From contig NC_092859.1 in NCBI RefSeq assembly GCF_032062135.1, forward strand, positions 70,336,115 to 70,400,114: a stretch of DNA of 64,000 nucleotides, given 5' to 3'. A program made the translations under genes and the position numbers. Within the stretch, counting starts at the first letter, position 1; each line of letters begins with the position of its first letter. Below are positions 37,301 through 48,013 of the stretch, piece by piece. Source of the DNA: Pyxicephalus adspersus. Its lineage: Eukaryota > Chordata > Amphibia > Anura > Pyxicephalidae. The notes below the pieces were generated by a model, which was not told where the DNA came from, did not search any database, and saw nothing but the letters and a program-made list of their open reading frames with translations.

Positions 37301-38785
37301 CATAGCAATCCCTTATCAGATGTTTGCTCTGGTAGGTAGAATGCAAATGTGTACTTAGAACAGTATCCTTGTTTCCCCAATGATGTATGTATTTTCCTTG
37401 GCAGCTTCTCTATACTGTATTGTTTGTATGATTGTGTTTTTGGTATTAGTATGCATGTATATGTATGAGTCTTTATTGATAAAAGGGTCAATTGGGTAGA
37501 GGTAGTTAAGGGTGGCACTGTGACTATTGACCAGCAGCTAATGGAAATGCTATCTGCCATGTACATAGGAATCAGCCAGCTGCTGTATTGCGAATGTAAA
37601 TAGAAGGCAGTCATCCTACTAGCTGGAGGTGGGAAAGGATGGTTAGTATTGTTTAACTGCTTTACTTTGGTAAGCTTATTGTGCCCTGGGTTGGGTTTTA
37701 AACTATGGTCCTCCTTAAAAAACAAAATAAATATATACAGCAAGAGAGGCTTTTTTCAAGGTAAGGAGGATATAAGGGAACAATAATTTCCTTTTGTATA
37801 AAACATAGGGGAACATGTTGTTTGGCAAATAAAGGAGTGCATTGGCATGGTTTTGTTATGCAAACTGATATTGTTTTGTCACATCTAATAGTTTGCAGGG
37901 GTTCATATAGTCCCCATAAACCATTGCAGACTGGATCAACTATTGATGTCCTGTTGTTTTTAAGTTAATTTTATGTTGGCTATTGTATTACAAAAGCACA
38001 GGCTATAGACTGCCCTGTGTCTAAAGTGTGAAAATGTATTGTGATCTTGGTGAGAAAGAAGATAGGCTTCCTTGTAAAAGTAATCAATTTTCAAGACAGC
38101 CAATACTGATGAAAATATATTTATTGGGAGCCATTAACTGTGAACACAACTGTAACTCTAGATTTGCACGTCTAGCGTTTATTAACGCTAGCAAAGAATG
38201 GCCTCATCTGATGTTCAGAGAAAGTTTGACATTCTGGCTCCGGTTTCGGAAATATTAACGCAGAAGGAAGTTCTTAATTGTCTTGTTGTGAGAAAGGCGA
38301 GAATGGATAGCAGAGGGTAGCTTAGCTTGAAAACTATAACAGTTTACAGAGTGTTTATTTCCTGCTGAGAACAAATGCCAAAATCTCAGAAGAGATAGCT
38401 AGGAAAAAGTTGGGAGTGTTTCCTGACCCCTTGACTTCATTCACTGTGTGAATTACTCAATCGACAAACTGTTCTGTGTTAAACATGTGAACTTGAAGTA
38501 AATGTGAATTTACTAAAAGCTCATATATTCTTTAACATGCTAATGTAAAATAAATCTTTAAAATATTCCTAATTCTGCAGTTTTCAACAAATACCTGTTG
38601 ATCCTGCTATTAAGGTCCTTGATCTGACACTTAGTAACATGGAAACAAAAGGTATGTGTGGAATTGCTGAATTGTCTTGAGGTACACTGCTCCTTACATA
38701 GAGTCTTATATAAAAAGCAATGCCTTGTGTTCTCACTTAATACTTTGTTGTGTATATTGCCCCATTCAATGCAATTAGCTATGAG
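34382..38785. other. non-coding stretch
   Basis: No gene recognised. The largest open frame (minus, 37285-37743, 152 codons) is low in domain-like content, rich in Thr/Ser/Ile, and has no recognised motif. 35640-35870 and 36200-36420 read like unique sequence with mixed composition, so they are places where a conserved regulatory element might sit. This is a guess that needs alignment. Confidence 0.4.
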
Positions 38786-39091
38786 TTACCAGGATACTTG
38801 AGCAAGAGAATGAGCCTCTGAACTTTGAAGACAATATTTCTCAACAACGTCTATAGCTACAGAGGTGTGTAGGGGCTCGTTCAAAAGTGCTTTTAATTCT
38901 GGTGTACATAGTCTAAGCACGGGTTCACTTGTAAAATAAATGCTTGAAATTTCAGTACACTTGTATTCTACTTGTTCCTCACAGAATCTTTGCAATAGTT
39001 CATAATTACCTAAACAATGTCCCTTCTCTAAAATCTCAACTCTGTGACTGAGGGCTGCACATCTTTTGCCCAAATCTTCATATATATCCAT
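38786..39091 (-). other. unrecognised 101-codon open frame
   Basis: An ATG-started minus frame predicts a soluble protein with acidic/basic helices (for example RCAALSHRVEILEKGHCLG and YELLQRFCEEQVEYKC) that could form a short coiled coil. Cysteine content is high (6 of 101). I recognise no family and see no splice signals that would make it an exon. It could be a piece of a transposon ORF or chance. Composition is more protein-like than most open frames nearby, which is the only reason it is listed. Confidence 0.25.
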
Positions 39092-40600
39092 AGGAGTACT
39101 TGCGAATGTGAACTGTGGGCCCTATTCACATCAATAGACAGTTTGTCTAAGTACCTATCATGTAGTTATCTATAGTTATCTCTAGTTAAACACTGCAAGT
39201 CACTTTTGTAAAAACAGCAAACATTAAATTGCTCATTCACAAAAGCTGTGGGGAGGGGGGGGGGGGGGGTGCAAATAAACAAATGTGAAATGGAGGTAGC
39301 AACACATGAATAATGCTGTGATGATATCTGGATATCTGCTCATAAGCTCTGCTACATTTGGTAGGCCACATAATTTTTAAAAGAGAAGGCTTTAAGGTAA
39401 ACATGATTAAAGAAAGCAGTTTTTTTTATCCTTTATCAAATTATGCATTTTACAGAAACATATGCAAACACCCAAAAAAGCATTAAATACAAGGTCACCA
39501 TAATGCAATAACCATAAACGCAATTCAATTTTTATCTATGACTTTCTACTACCAGACTCAGTTTTTTAAGCTACTTTTTTTCTGACCATAAAATGAGTTT
39601 CCTAGGAGCAAAATGGATTACATTGATCAACACTATTCAATTTCCCTTAGTATAATATCAACAAAGCTTTCTGGTAACTAAAGTTCTACACAATATGTGA
39701 TCAGCATAAGCCAAACATGTTTTATGGAAACCTTTTCCTTAACACTGGTACAACTGGTAGTCTGAATGGAGCCAAAATGAAAGCCTGAAAGAAGACAGTG
39801 GGTATCAAAGGAAGTGTTCCAACAAATCCTGATTCAAGCCACAAATGGCCTATTAGCATGGCTATAGCCAAATGTAGTCAGCACTTCACGCACAGTCTGA
39901 ATGAATAACAAGTAAGGGAAGTCGTTGCTGTCAATAGACCTGAATTATTCCCCACTAGCTCAGACCTTCTGAGCAACTAATGTAACAGCTATTAATGTAT
40001 AATCTGATTATATATTCTGGCTACATCATAAAGAGAAAAAATATTATAAATGTACCATTTTCTCCTTTCATGCAGAGTGTGATCACTAATGTGTGTGGAT
40101 GACTAATTCTCACTCCTGAGTATGACATGAGTGACAGAGGCTTTTATATAACGTCATTCAGCTGAAAGGTTAGCATACACAAACAAAACAGATCGGTATA
40201 TTCTTTGTATTTATTTGATTCAAGTGCAAGAAAACTCACTCCTGTGTTTAGATGACGCTACCTGGTATCAGTGTCTCTTGACGTAAATGACGTCTTGGCA
40301 ACCATACTTCTATTTTATAGTTATCCTATCTATGTCAATCTCTGAATCTTGCTGCTTTTAGATGTACAGCTCTTACAGGGATGTCCATAGGAACATGAAA
40401 CACACTGAGAGTGTACATGGTTGCTACAATACATCAGCTTATACAGCCAAAAGAAGACTGACTTTTGAAGAAAAATATGTTTCAAATAAAGATGTAGTTC
40501 AGTAAAAAGCAATAAATAAATTGGAGCAAATCTTTCTTAGCAGGATGCTTTTATTTTTGGAAAATATATGCTTTTAGTTATTACACTGGGAAACTCATTT
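39092..40600. other. non-coding stretch
   Basis: No gene recognised. A G run lies at 39247-39270. 39124-39190 has short direct repeats of AGTTATCT. The rest is AT-rich intron-like sequence. Part of 40330-40600 may be the 3' flank or untranslated part of the minus-strand transposon-like element that follows. Confidence 0.4.
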
Positions 40601-40622
40601 TTTGTTGAGTTAGATCTTGTTT

Positions 40623-42201
40623 TTAACAAATTTTTGTGCGGTGAATCCAGAAATGACCCCTTTTTTTTTGCTCTCGGATGCTCCAACAATAGTCAGCCAT
40701 CATACGTACATCCCATCTACCCTGATACCGTCCTTCCATGACCTTCAAATCTTGGTGAAATCGTTCACCTTGCTCATCACTCACTGCACCAAGGTTTTCC
40801 GGGAAGTTAGAAAGATGGATATGCAGAAAATGCACCTTGATGCTCATATTGCAACCAAGCATTTTGTAGCTCTCCAAGAGTTTCCGGACTTCTGACATTG
40901 TCCTGATAAAATGTTCCTCCTTGATGAGCTGCCGAATCAGTGGACCATCAAACACACCAGGCTTCGTTTTTTCAAATGACAGGCTAGGAAATGCCAAAAT
41001 GAGGTACTTGAAACAATCTCCTTCAGTTGGCAAAGCTTTAAGAACTGCTTCATCAGACCCAGTTTCATGTGCAGAGGCAGGAATATAATATTCTTTTAAT
41101 CAACAAGTGGCTCATGTAGAATGTTTGGATAACCTGGTTTTAGGGCAGATCTTGGAGGCCAGTTCCTTTCCACCCAATGCCTCTCACGAGCTCTGCTGTC
41201 CCACATGCACAGATATTTGGTGTATCCGCATTGCTGACCAAGAAGGAAGCATACCATTTTAGGGTCATCATAGATGACCCAATTGTTTTGGTGATATTGT
41301 AACAAATCAATGACTATCTTTATGTCTGCATATTGTTCACAAAAAGAAACTGAATGGCCAATTGGGACTGACCCAAATATATAGCCTTTGTGAAGGAGGA
41401 CACACTTTAAGCTCTGCTTTGAGCTATCCATGAATAGTCACCATTCAGTTAAGTTACATATTGGAATTCCCAATTCCTCTATTAAAACAGGTATGTTATG
41501 GCAATACACAAAGCCACTGTCAGTTGTACTGCAAGTACTGCAGAAATGCAATTTCTCTGGTTCGAAAGTACTATAGCTTTGTTCCTTTAAGTTTTTTTTC
41601 AAACAGTTTTGATGCTAGGAGTTCTGAAAGCTTCTTTGATAGTCCCAAATCACGTGCCAAATCACTCAACTCATGCTGATCAAAACCTTTACGGACAGAG
41701 TCCTCTTCAATTTCAAACTCTTCATCATTGTTGTCACCTAGTTCATCACCATAATCATGTTCTTCAAGATAGGGTAGTGTAACAAAAACCGGAACTGGGA
41801 TTTGATCTGAATGAGTCATTGGGCGTATAGCCGATGGTAGACTAGGATACTCTATGTTACATTTATTTTTCTTGTTATATCCTGAAGCTTTCACTATACA
41901 AAAGTACCAGTCACTGAAATGATCTCCTGGCTCCCACCAAACCATAGGCATACCTATTGGCATCTTATCATGTGTTCCCTTTGACCACATCTGTAAACCC
42001 TCAACACAGTTTGCATACCTTATGAAGGGCCCAAGACTTATCTTGATCACCAAGTTTAACTTTGAAATATGCCAAATAGGCTTGCTCTACAAATGTGCTG
42101 GTGATCGCCCTTTGACCGGGAATGGCGAAACTGCCACAGATATAACAAAATATATCAGGGTTGTTTAGACACTTACGACGAGAAACGGCAGAGCCAGACA
42201 T
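40623..42201 (-). pseudogene. decayed member of a widespread uncharacterised transposon-like protein family
   Basis: Minus-strand fragments from 42201 to 40623 read as one protein of about 520 residues in order. The N-terminus has SRRKCLNNPDIFCYICGSFA with a CxxC and a second pair near HKVCKLC, probably zinc-binding. A middle part has GMPMVWWEPGDHFSDWYFCI, PSAIRPMTHSDQIPVP, an acidic tract (DELGDNNDEEFEIEEDS) and LSDLARDLGLSKKLSELLAS. The C-terminal part has DSSKQSLKCVLLHKG, DPKMVCFLLGQQCGYTKYLC, MWDSRARERHW, PGVFDGPLIRQLIK, LGCNMSIKVHFLHIHLSNFP and GAVSDEQGERFHQDLKVMEG RYQGRWDV. From memory, similar multi-copy proteins occur in insects, hydra, spiders and vertebrates, usually labelled uncharacterised. 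Frameshifts lie near 42003, 41576 and 41043; stops at 41438-41440 and 41096-41098; an internal deletion is suspected before RKLLESYKMLGC. A transposase role is inference. Confidence 0.7.
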
Positions 42202-43847
42202 GATCTGAAAGAAAGAAAATACGTGTGTAAGTAGAAAAATAAATTTTGCCTATTCACTAAGTGGAGCACCACACAACCTCTGACCACACTGTCTTGCGTG
42301 TATATGAATAGCCTATACAAATCCACGCTAAAGTAATCGGATTAATAAAAGCGGTAGAGAAAAAACCTGACGTGATAAAAGAAAACTAACTGCACTTTCA
42401 GAACCAGCATATCTATTTTAGTGTAAATAAGCTTAAAAATTTAAGTCAACAAAAAGTTTGTTCAAAATTGTTCCCCAGTGTTATTATTCTTCACTTTTTC
42501 ACATATACATGTATATAACATTTTGTATATATTTTATTTTTTTATATATATAATCATTATGTTATAAATAGACATTTACATAGACAATAGAAATTGTGGG
42601 TATGTCTGACATGACATTCTTAGTCTGATGACAGTATGGTTCAATCCGCTGCTCATAAACCCAGGCAGTCCTGGACTGACACCAATCTTTGAACAGTGAA
42701 TAGTTGGTAGCATAGTGATAAGATCATTCCTCAGTTTCTTTGCTTTCCTATCCTATAAGCATGCTTCTTATCATATCAATAATTGATTTGATTGGCTCAT
42801 TGTGCTACTCTTCTTCCACATTTCAGTCCTGCTCTACAAGGCAAATACCAGGCCATATTCATGCACTTATACTACACTAAATGATGTAATTATAAACTAC
42901 AAAAGTTACTTTTAATCAAAGTGTGAATGATTGTTTAGCTAAAAAAATCATAGGAAATGTATTCTGTAGAATTTTTCAGGTGATGCTTGAAGAACAAACT
43001 TTTACACCTTGATTTATCTATCCAACGATAGATAAATGATTGCACACAATACCCACAAGCATTTCCTGCATCTGGAAAAATTTTCCACATTACCTGGAAT
43101 TGTTAAGTATTGTTTGAGTGGTGATAGGATTTTCCTGGAAGTCATTTTCCTTAAGAAAAAATTCCTTGTCCAGGAAACTGGACCCAAGTCTGCTGAGCTT
43201 CTTTGTCCGAGTGGCTTTATGTCTAGGATGGTTCATTCATCCAAGTCATCCTATAGGTAGTAGTTTCTAGCCATAGCTTCAATAAACTCAGTTATCAATG
43301 TAACTAAATGCTGGGGTATGTACCGAACATTCATTACAACTACTACAATTTACCAGGAAGGTCCAATGCAGAGGACAACAGAACTGAATGCAGGATGAAC
43401 ATGTACATGCATAAAGATACATGCAGTCAGTGGGTCACCTGATTTTACATTTTAGACATTGAAGTAGACATTCTAGCAGAGATGGTGCAGGCTTCAATCT
43501 AAACATGCTTCTCTAATTGTCAGATTATCATAGACCTATAAATGAATTATAGCTTTTGTAGGCATATTAAAAGATAAGTACACTTTTATCTCTAAAGCTA
43601 TGTACACATGCTAGATAATTGTTGCCTGAGGCCCATGTCGTTTATTAATTCGCTGGTTGAGCACTAAATGACTGCCCATGGGCAACTGCTGTCATTTCCA
43701 GTGGTGGAAAATACAACAGAGAGGCTTCCACTTGCCCTTTCTTTTCCCTTCTCTATAGAATTAAACAGCACTTTGCAGGACCAGATTTCTCACACTGCCA
43801 CCTAGGTCATATTCCAGGGCGTCATGAAGGTGGCTGCATTGAAACAT
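42202..43847. other. non-coding stretch
   Basis: No gene recognised. The first few hundred bases may include the 5' part of the element above. 43595-43800 has the GCTATGTACACATGCTAGAT style of a frog MITE. The 74-codon frame at 43036-43260 has no known domain. Confidence 0.4.
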
Positions 43848-43854
43848 CCCCTAT

Positions 43855-44495
43855 CTCTGCCATGCCCTCTTTCTCCCCTCTCCTTCCCGCTCTCAATCTC
43901 TGTCTCTCCTTCCCTCTCTTATTTTCTCTCTTTTCTCCACTTTTTATATCTCTCTCCTCTCTATTTCCTTACAACTCTCTCATCTGCACTTCTCTCTCTC
44001 CCCCCCTTGCTCTTTCCCTTCTCTCCTTCCACTCTTTTCTCTCCCCTTTCTTTCTCCCTTCCTCCCTCTCTCTTTCCCCTCTCCATCTCTCTTTTCCCCA
44101 CTCTCCCCCACATTGTATTTCTACACTCTGCCTTTATCTCTGTGCCTCTCTGTGCTCTTTCCCTCCTCTCTCACTCATACTTCTGCCTCCTCTCTTGTTC
44201 CCCTTTCCCTTCATCTGTCTCTCCCCCAACCCTTTCTCCCCCTCTTTCCCACTCCACTTCACCTCTTTCTCTCCCCTTTCCTTCTCTGTTCTCTCCCTCC
44301 TCACTCAGTTTTTCCCTTTCTCACCCCTCTCTCCCTTTTTCCCATTTCCCTCCTTCCCTTCTCTCTCCACCTCCTCTACCTACTTTCTTCTTAACCTGCC
44401 CTTTCCCTCCTTCCTATGTCCTAACTTTCTCTCTCTTTCCTATTCTCTCCCTCTCCCCCTTTCTCCCGCTTTCTCTCCCCCCCTCTCTCTCTCAT
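43855..44495 (+). repeat. 640-base polypyrimidine (C/T) tract
   Basis: Almost every base on the plus strand is C or T, arranged as irregular CTCTCTCC, CCCTTT and TCTCTC blocks with only occasional purines. Because such sequence contains few stop codons it produces three long overlapping plus-strand open frames (up to 248 codons, rich in Ser, Leu, Pro and Phe) that are not genes. Long mirror-like pyrimidine tracts can form triplex (H-) DNA. Confidence 0.9.
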
Positions 44496-47180
44496 TCACA
44501 TAGAACAGCTTTGATTGTGTGTTATGTGTATGTCAGCTGTATAAATTGGTATTGGCTGGGGGAGAATTAAAAGCTAGTTGTGAAGTTGCTGTAAAGATCA
44601 TTTCCAATGACAGTACAATAAGTATAATACATTATACTGGTATAATACAATAAAAGTGCTACAGGAGGAGTCTACCATTTGATATATAGAATAAACTGTA
44701 TGATATAAAAATTAAAAAAAAGACAAAATATGGTCACTTTTAGACCCAGTCATGCTACCTCTTTCCCCCCCAACCCACAGGTATTCTTTGTTTGAATCTC
44801 CTTGCCACTTCTCCTTTGAAGTTGGTCCTCCCCAAGTGGATGGGTTGAATTGTGTTGGGTGACAGCACCAGAAAGGAGGGGAGTATTGCAGTCACAACAT
44901 ATTTTTTTGTATTACTGAAAGCTGGAATTGGGCTTTGACGACTGTATAATAATTATTATAATTTTTATTAACAAAATGACATTCAAACACGAATAGGTTA
45001 ACAGAGATGTTGTGCTTTGTGTTTATTCTATCAATGGATCCCTATAGTACACTTTTTTTTGGCTTACCCCCCAACACAACATTTATATGAATTGAGAAGT
45101 GTCTGTTTTCAGACCCTGATTATTCCCACTCATCACTAGGACTAGATAACAGAAAGAGTACAACAATACACAGTGTAGAATAAACAGAACCAGAGGGAAA
45201 AAGAGTTATAAGCAAATAAAATCATCAAACCTTTCCGCATTATCATTATACACATATGAAAAGTGACAAAGGCAACAAGACTAAATATTTTGCTGCATAG
45301 AGAGAACAAAAAAAAAATCACTTTTAAAGTGTGTCTCTACGCCTGATACTAATGAGGGACAGATCCTAACGATACCGCAGATAACATGTAAGTGGCATTA
45401 CAAGGAACAGAGACGCCAGCTTGTAGGTTTTACCAGGCACTAGAAAGCTGTTCCTTGGTCTCGCTTCATTGCAGAACTGCATAATTTCATGTCTCCATGG
45501 CAACTGGCTGGCTGGCGGCACAGCACTGATGCCCCCATGGTGACTGCGGGGTGGCGAATGAATTAACTATAACCCCAAGAGCACAGCTATCTCCAAATTG
45601 CAAGGATAAATGTGTAATAGTGACATAAACGTCTGAAATTGGGACACAGAACAGAGCAAGATAGCTGAATCCATTTTCAGTGGTGTACAATGCTGGCGGT
45701 GAGGGGTAAATGTAACAAAGTAATGATGACACCAACAGAAAGTAATGAAGATGCCAAGCAAAACTTTGTTAGAAGTCCAAAAAGGATGGTACTAAGTACC
45801 AAATGACCACCTAAATTATATTATAATACTCTAATACCAACGTCCTGATATCTAAAACCTAAACTTTTTACATTTAGTTTTGGAGTAGGGAAGCCTATTA
45901 TGCCTGCAATTTTTTTTTTTAATATTTTATTGGTACCTACCTGTATTTCTTTTGGGTGGAAATACTTTCTCTATTATTTCATTGAAACAGAAAGTTAAAG
46001 AAAATCCAAAATCTAAAAGTTATCCCTGGTATAGGAAAAGAGATAAAATCTTCCAGTGGGGACATTTGTGGTGACAACTAAGAAAGGATTTTCTATGTTA
46101 TACAGAGACATTCTTTTGTCTGATGTGTCTATGGAACAGGTAGCGGAGGGAAATTTCTCCAAAAGAACATATACCGTACAAGTTCAAGAAAAAATCACAT
46201 CCTAACCCATTTTGTATAGAGAACAGTTTGAATTTAATGTTATAGACACAGAAAAAATACTCAGAGAATGCCAAACACTCAAATATCAAACAAGTCTTGT
46301 TTTAATCTCTATGGTTAGGGACTTACGGTATTCACACAGATACATTGTGGTGACACACGTTACTCAATGTACATTACAGGATTTAGAGCTTTGTGGTGCC
46401 ATTCATGCCACCAAAACATGTTAAAACAATGCATATGCACTGCATCATGCAGCAAAGCACAGTTGTTCTTGGTGCATGTCTATTGCCCATGTTGCTGTGC
46501 CCAAGAACGCAGCTATGTTAAACCAATGCACAGGAAGCAAAGATGTGAATTGACACTTAGGCTAATGTTCAGACAATACAAGTAGCTTCTTCCCATGACA
46601 GACCTATAGAGAATGACTGGGGATGGCAAAGAGCAATTTAGTACTGATCACTAACCCTTGCTGTCAAATCTGCAAATGCTGGTCCTTGGAACCAGGGCAG
46701 TGGAGAAAGTGGCAAGGTGCCAGCCACCATTAGCAACACAGGATCGCTTGATCCCAAGAAAGGGCTAAACAGAGCCTAAATTTATCATCCTAAATTTGGT
46801 CATTATTTTCTCATAAAAGACATTCTATAGTTAGGGGAAATTACAACATTTTGAAAACATTACCATATATCGACACTCACAGAAATTAAATATAAAATAT
46901 TGTTATAAACTGTGTATGTGGGATAGGTGTCTGCTTTCTTATTCCCTTAGGTGCGTTTGTAAAGCAACATGTAATTGTCAGCAAAGATACGACATGGACT
47001 AAACACAATACACTGTCGATGAAATGGAACAAAGAAGTAATCCAAAACAGTCATGCCAAAATGTAATGAAAAGGTGCCTTACTTGCAGGAAAAATAAACT
47101 GACATTTTAGTACACATATATATGGGAGTGTGTGTTTATTTGTGTATATATGTATATATATATATATATATATATACATA
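44496..47180. other. non-coding stretch with repeat fragments
   Basis: No gene recognised. 44720-44910 (TTTTAGACCCAGTCATGCTA through GGATGGGTTGAATTGTGTTG) reads like a dispersed repeat. 45900-46100 resembles other frog MITE-like blocks (GGGGACATTTGTGGTGACAA). 46400-46545 has partial inverted symmetry (CAGTTGTTCTTGG with CCAAGAACGCAGC). A (TA)n run begins near 47145. Confidence 0.45.
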
Positions 47181-47641
47181 CAGGTAGTTCCCGGGTTACA
47201 TACGAGATAGTAACTAGTTTGTTCTTAACTTGAATTTGTATGTAAGTCGGAACAGTTACATTATTTTAATAAATGCAATTAGGACAAATGTTTGTCTTAA
47301 CATAGTATTAGGAAGCGTGGTGTCAGTTACTGCATAAAATCCTCACTGTGAACTAATCACAAAGCAAATAAACAAACTTTATGGAGCCTGGACATTAAAT
47401 AACTTCTGGAGCAAGCTGGTATTTGATATGCAAAAAGAAGCAACTGCAGAGTCTTGGTCTTGGTCATTAAAGAGTTACAAGATGTTGCAGAACAGCTCAG
47501 GTCTTAAAATCAAAGATTTCTTCTGCAAGTCATGCAAACCCCCCCCCCCCCCACACTATCAAGCCTCTTGCACCTGAGCGACCAGGGAAGCCCCGTTTGT
47601 ATCTAGGAGTCGTCCGTGTGTTGGAGGACTCGGGGGACTAC
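47181..47641. mobile_element. MITE inserted in a (TA)n microsatellite
   Basis: The block starts CAGGTAGTTCCCGGGTTACA and ends GGAGGACTCGGGGGACTAC. Read inward from each side the ends are GTAGTTCCCGGGTTACATAC and GTAGTCCCCCGAGTCCTCCA, imperfectly alike. It is flanked on both sides by (TA)n runs (about 47141-47176 and 47643-47666), suggesting insertion at a TA target, as Tc1/mariner-type elements do. A poly-C run lies at 47540-47553. No coding capacity. The superfamily is inference. Confidence 0.6.
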
Positions 47642-47933
47642 ATATATATATATATATATATATATTGTACATGGCTGCACAGATAGGTCTGGATGGGAGA
47701 CCAAGAATAGATGGTCTTGTTAGGAGTGATGAAAAGAAGGACAGACCTCACATGGCTAGGAAATGTGTAATGTTTTTTAAAAAAGTTAAATATATTAGGT
47801 AATATAAAATATTCTGTTTTCATCATTTGTATTCTCTATTTGAGTCATCAAGCAAGGGTTTAGTTTCATTTTTTTCATTTTACAGACTACCTGTTGGCTT
47901 CTTAGGACCACTAAGTTCACAGAGATAGAAAAA

Positions 47934-48013
47934 TCAAAGCAGAAACTTCATTTGTCAAAGCAGAAACTTCATTTCGGTTTGAGTCCTCTTTATCAGAGGA
48001 CTCAAACCGAAAT
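47934..48013. repeat. 21-base tandem duplication followed by a 19-base-stem palindrome
   Basis: TCAAAGCAGAAACTTCATTT appears twice with a 21-base period (47934-47953 and 47955-47974, the second overlapping the stem). Then ATTTCGGTTTGAGTCCTCT (47971-47989) pairs with AGAGGACTCAAACCGAAAT (47995-48013) around a five-base loop. The stem is perfect, so it is either young or maintained. It is probably a minimal foldback element. Confidence 0.7.

Noticed and set aside
37285..37743. 152-codon minus-strand open frame
   Set aside because: No recognisable domain, low-complexity Thr/Ser/Ile content, no splice or start context. It may be chance or an unrecognised repeat.
43824..44570. A 248-codon plus-strand open frame, with two more overlapping ones
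   Set aside because: It lies in a C/T-only tract that can hardly make stop codons; composition is Ser/Leu/Pro/Phe only and three frames are open together.
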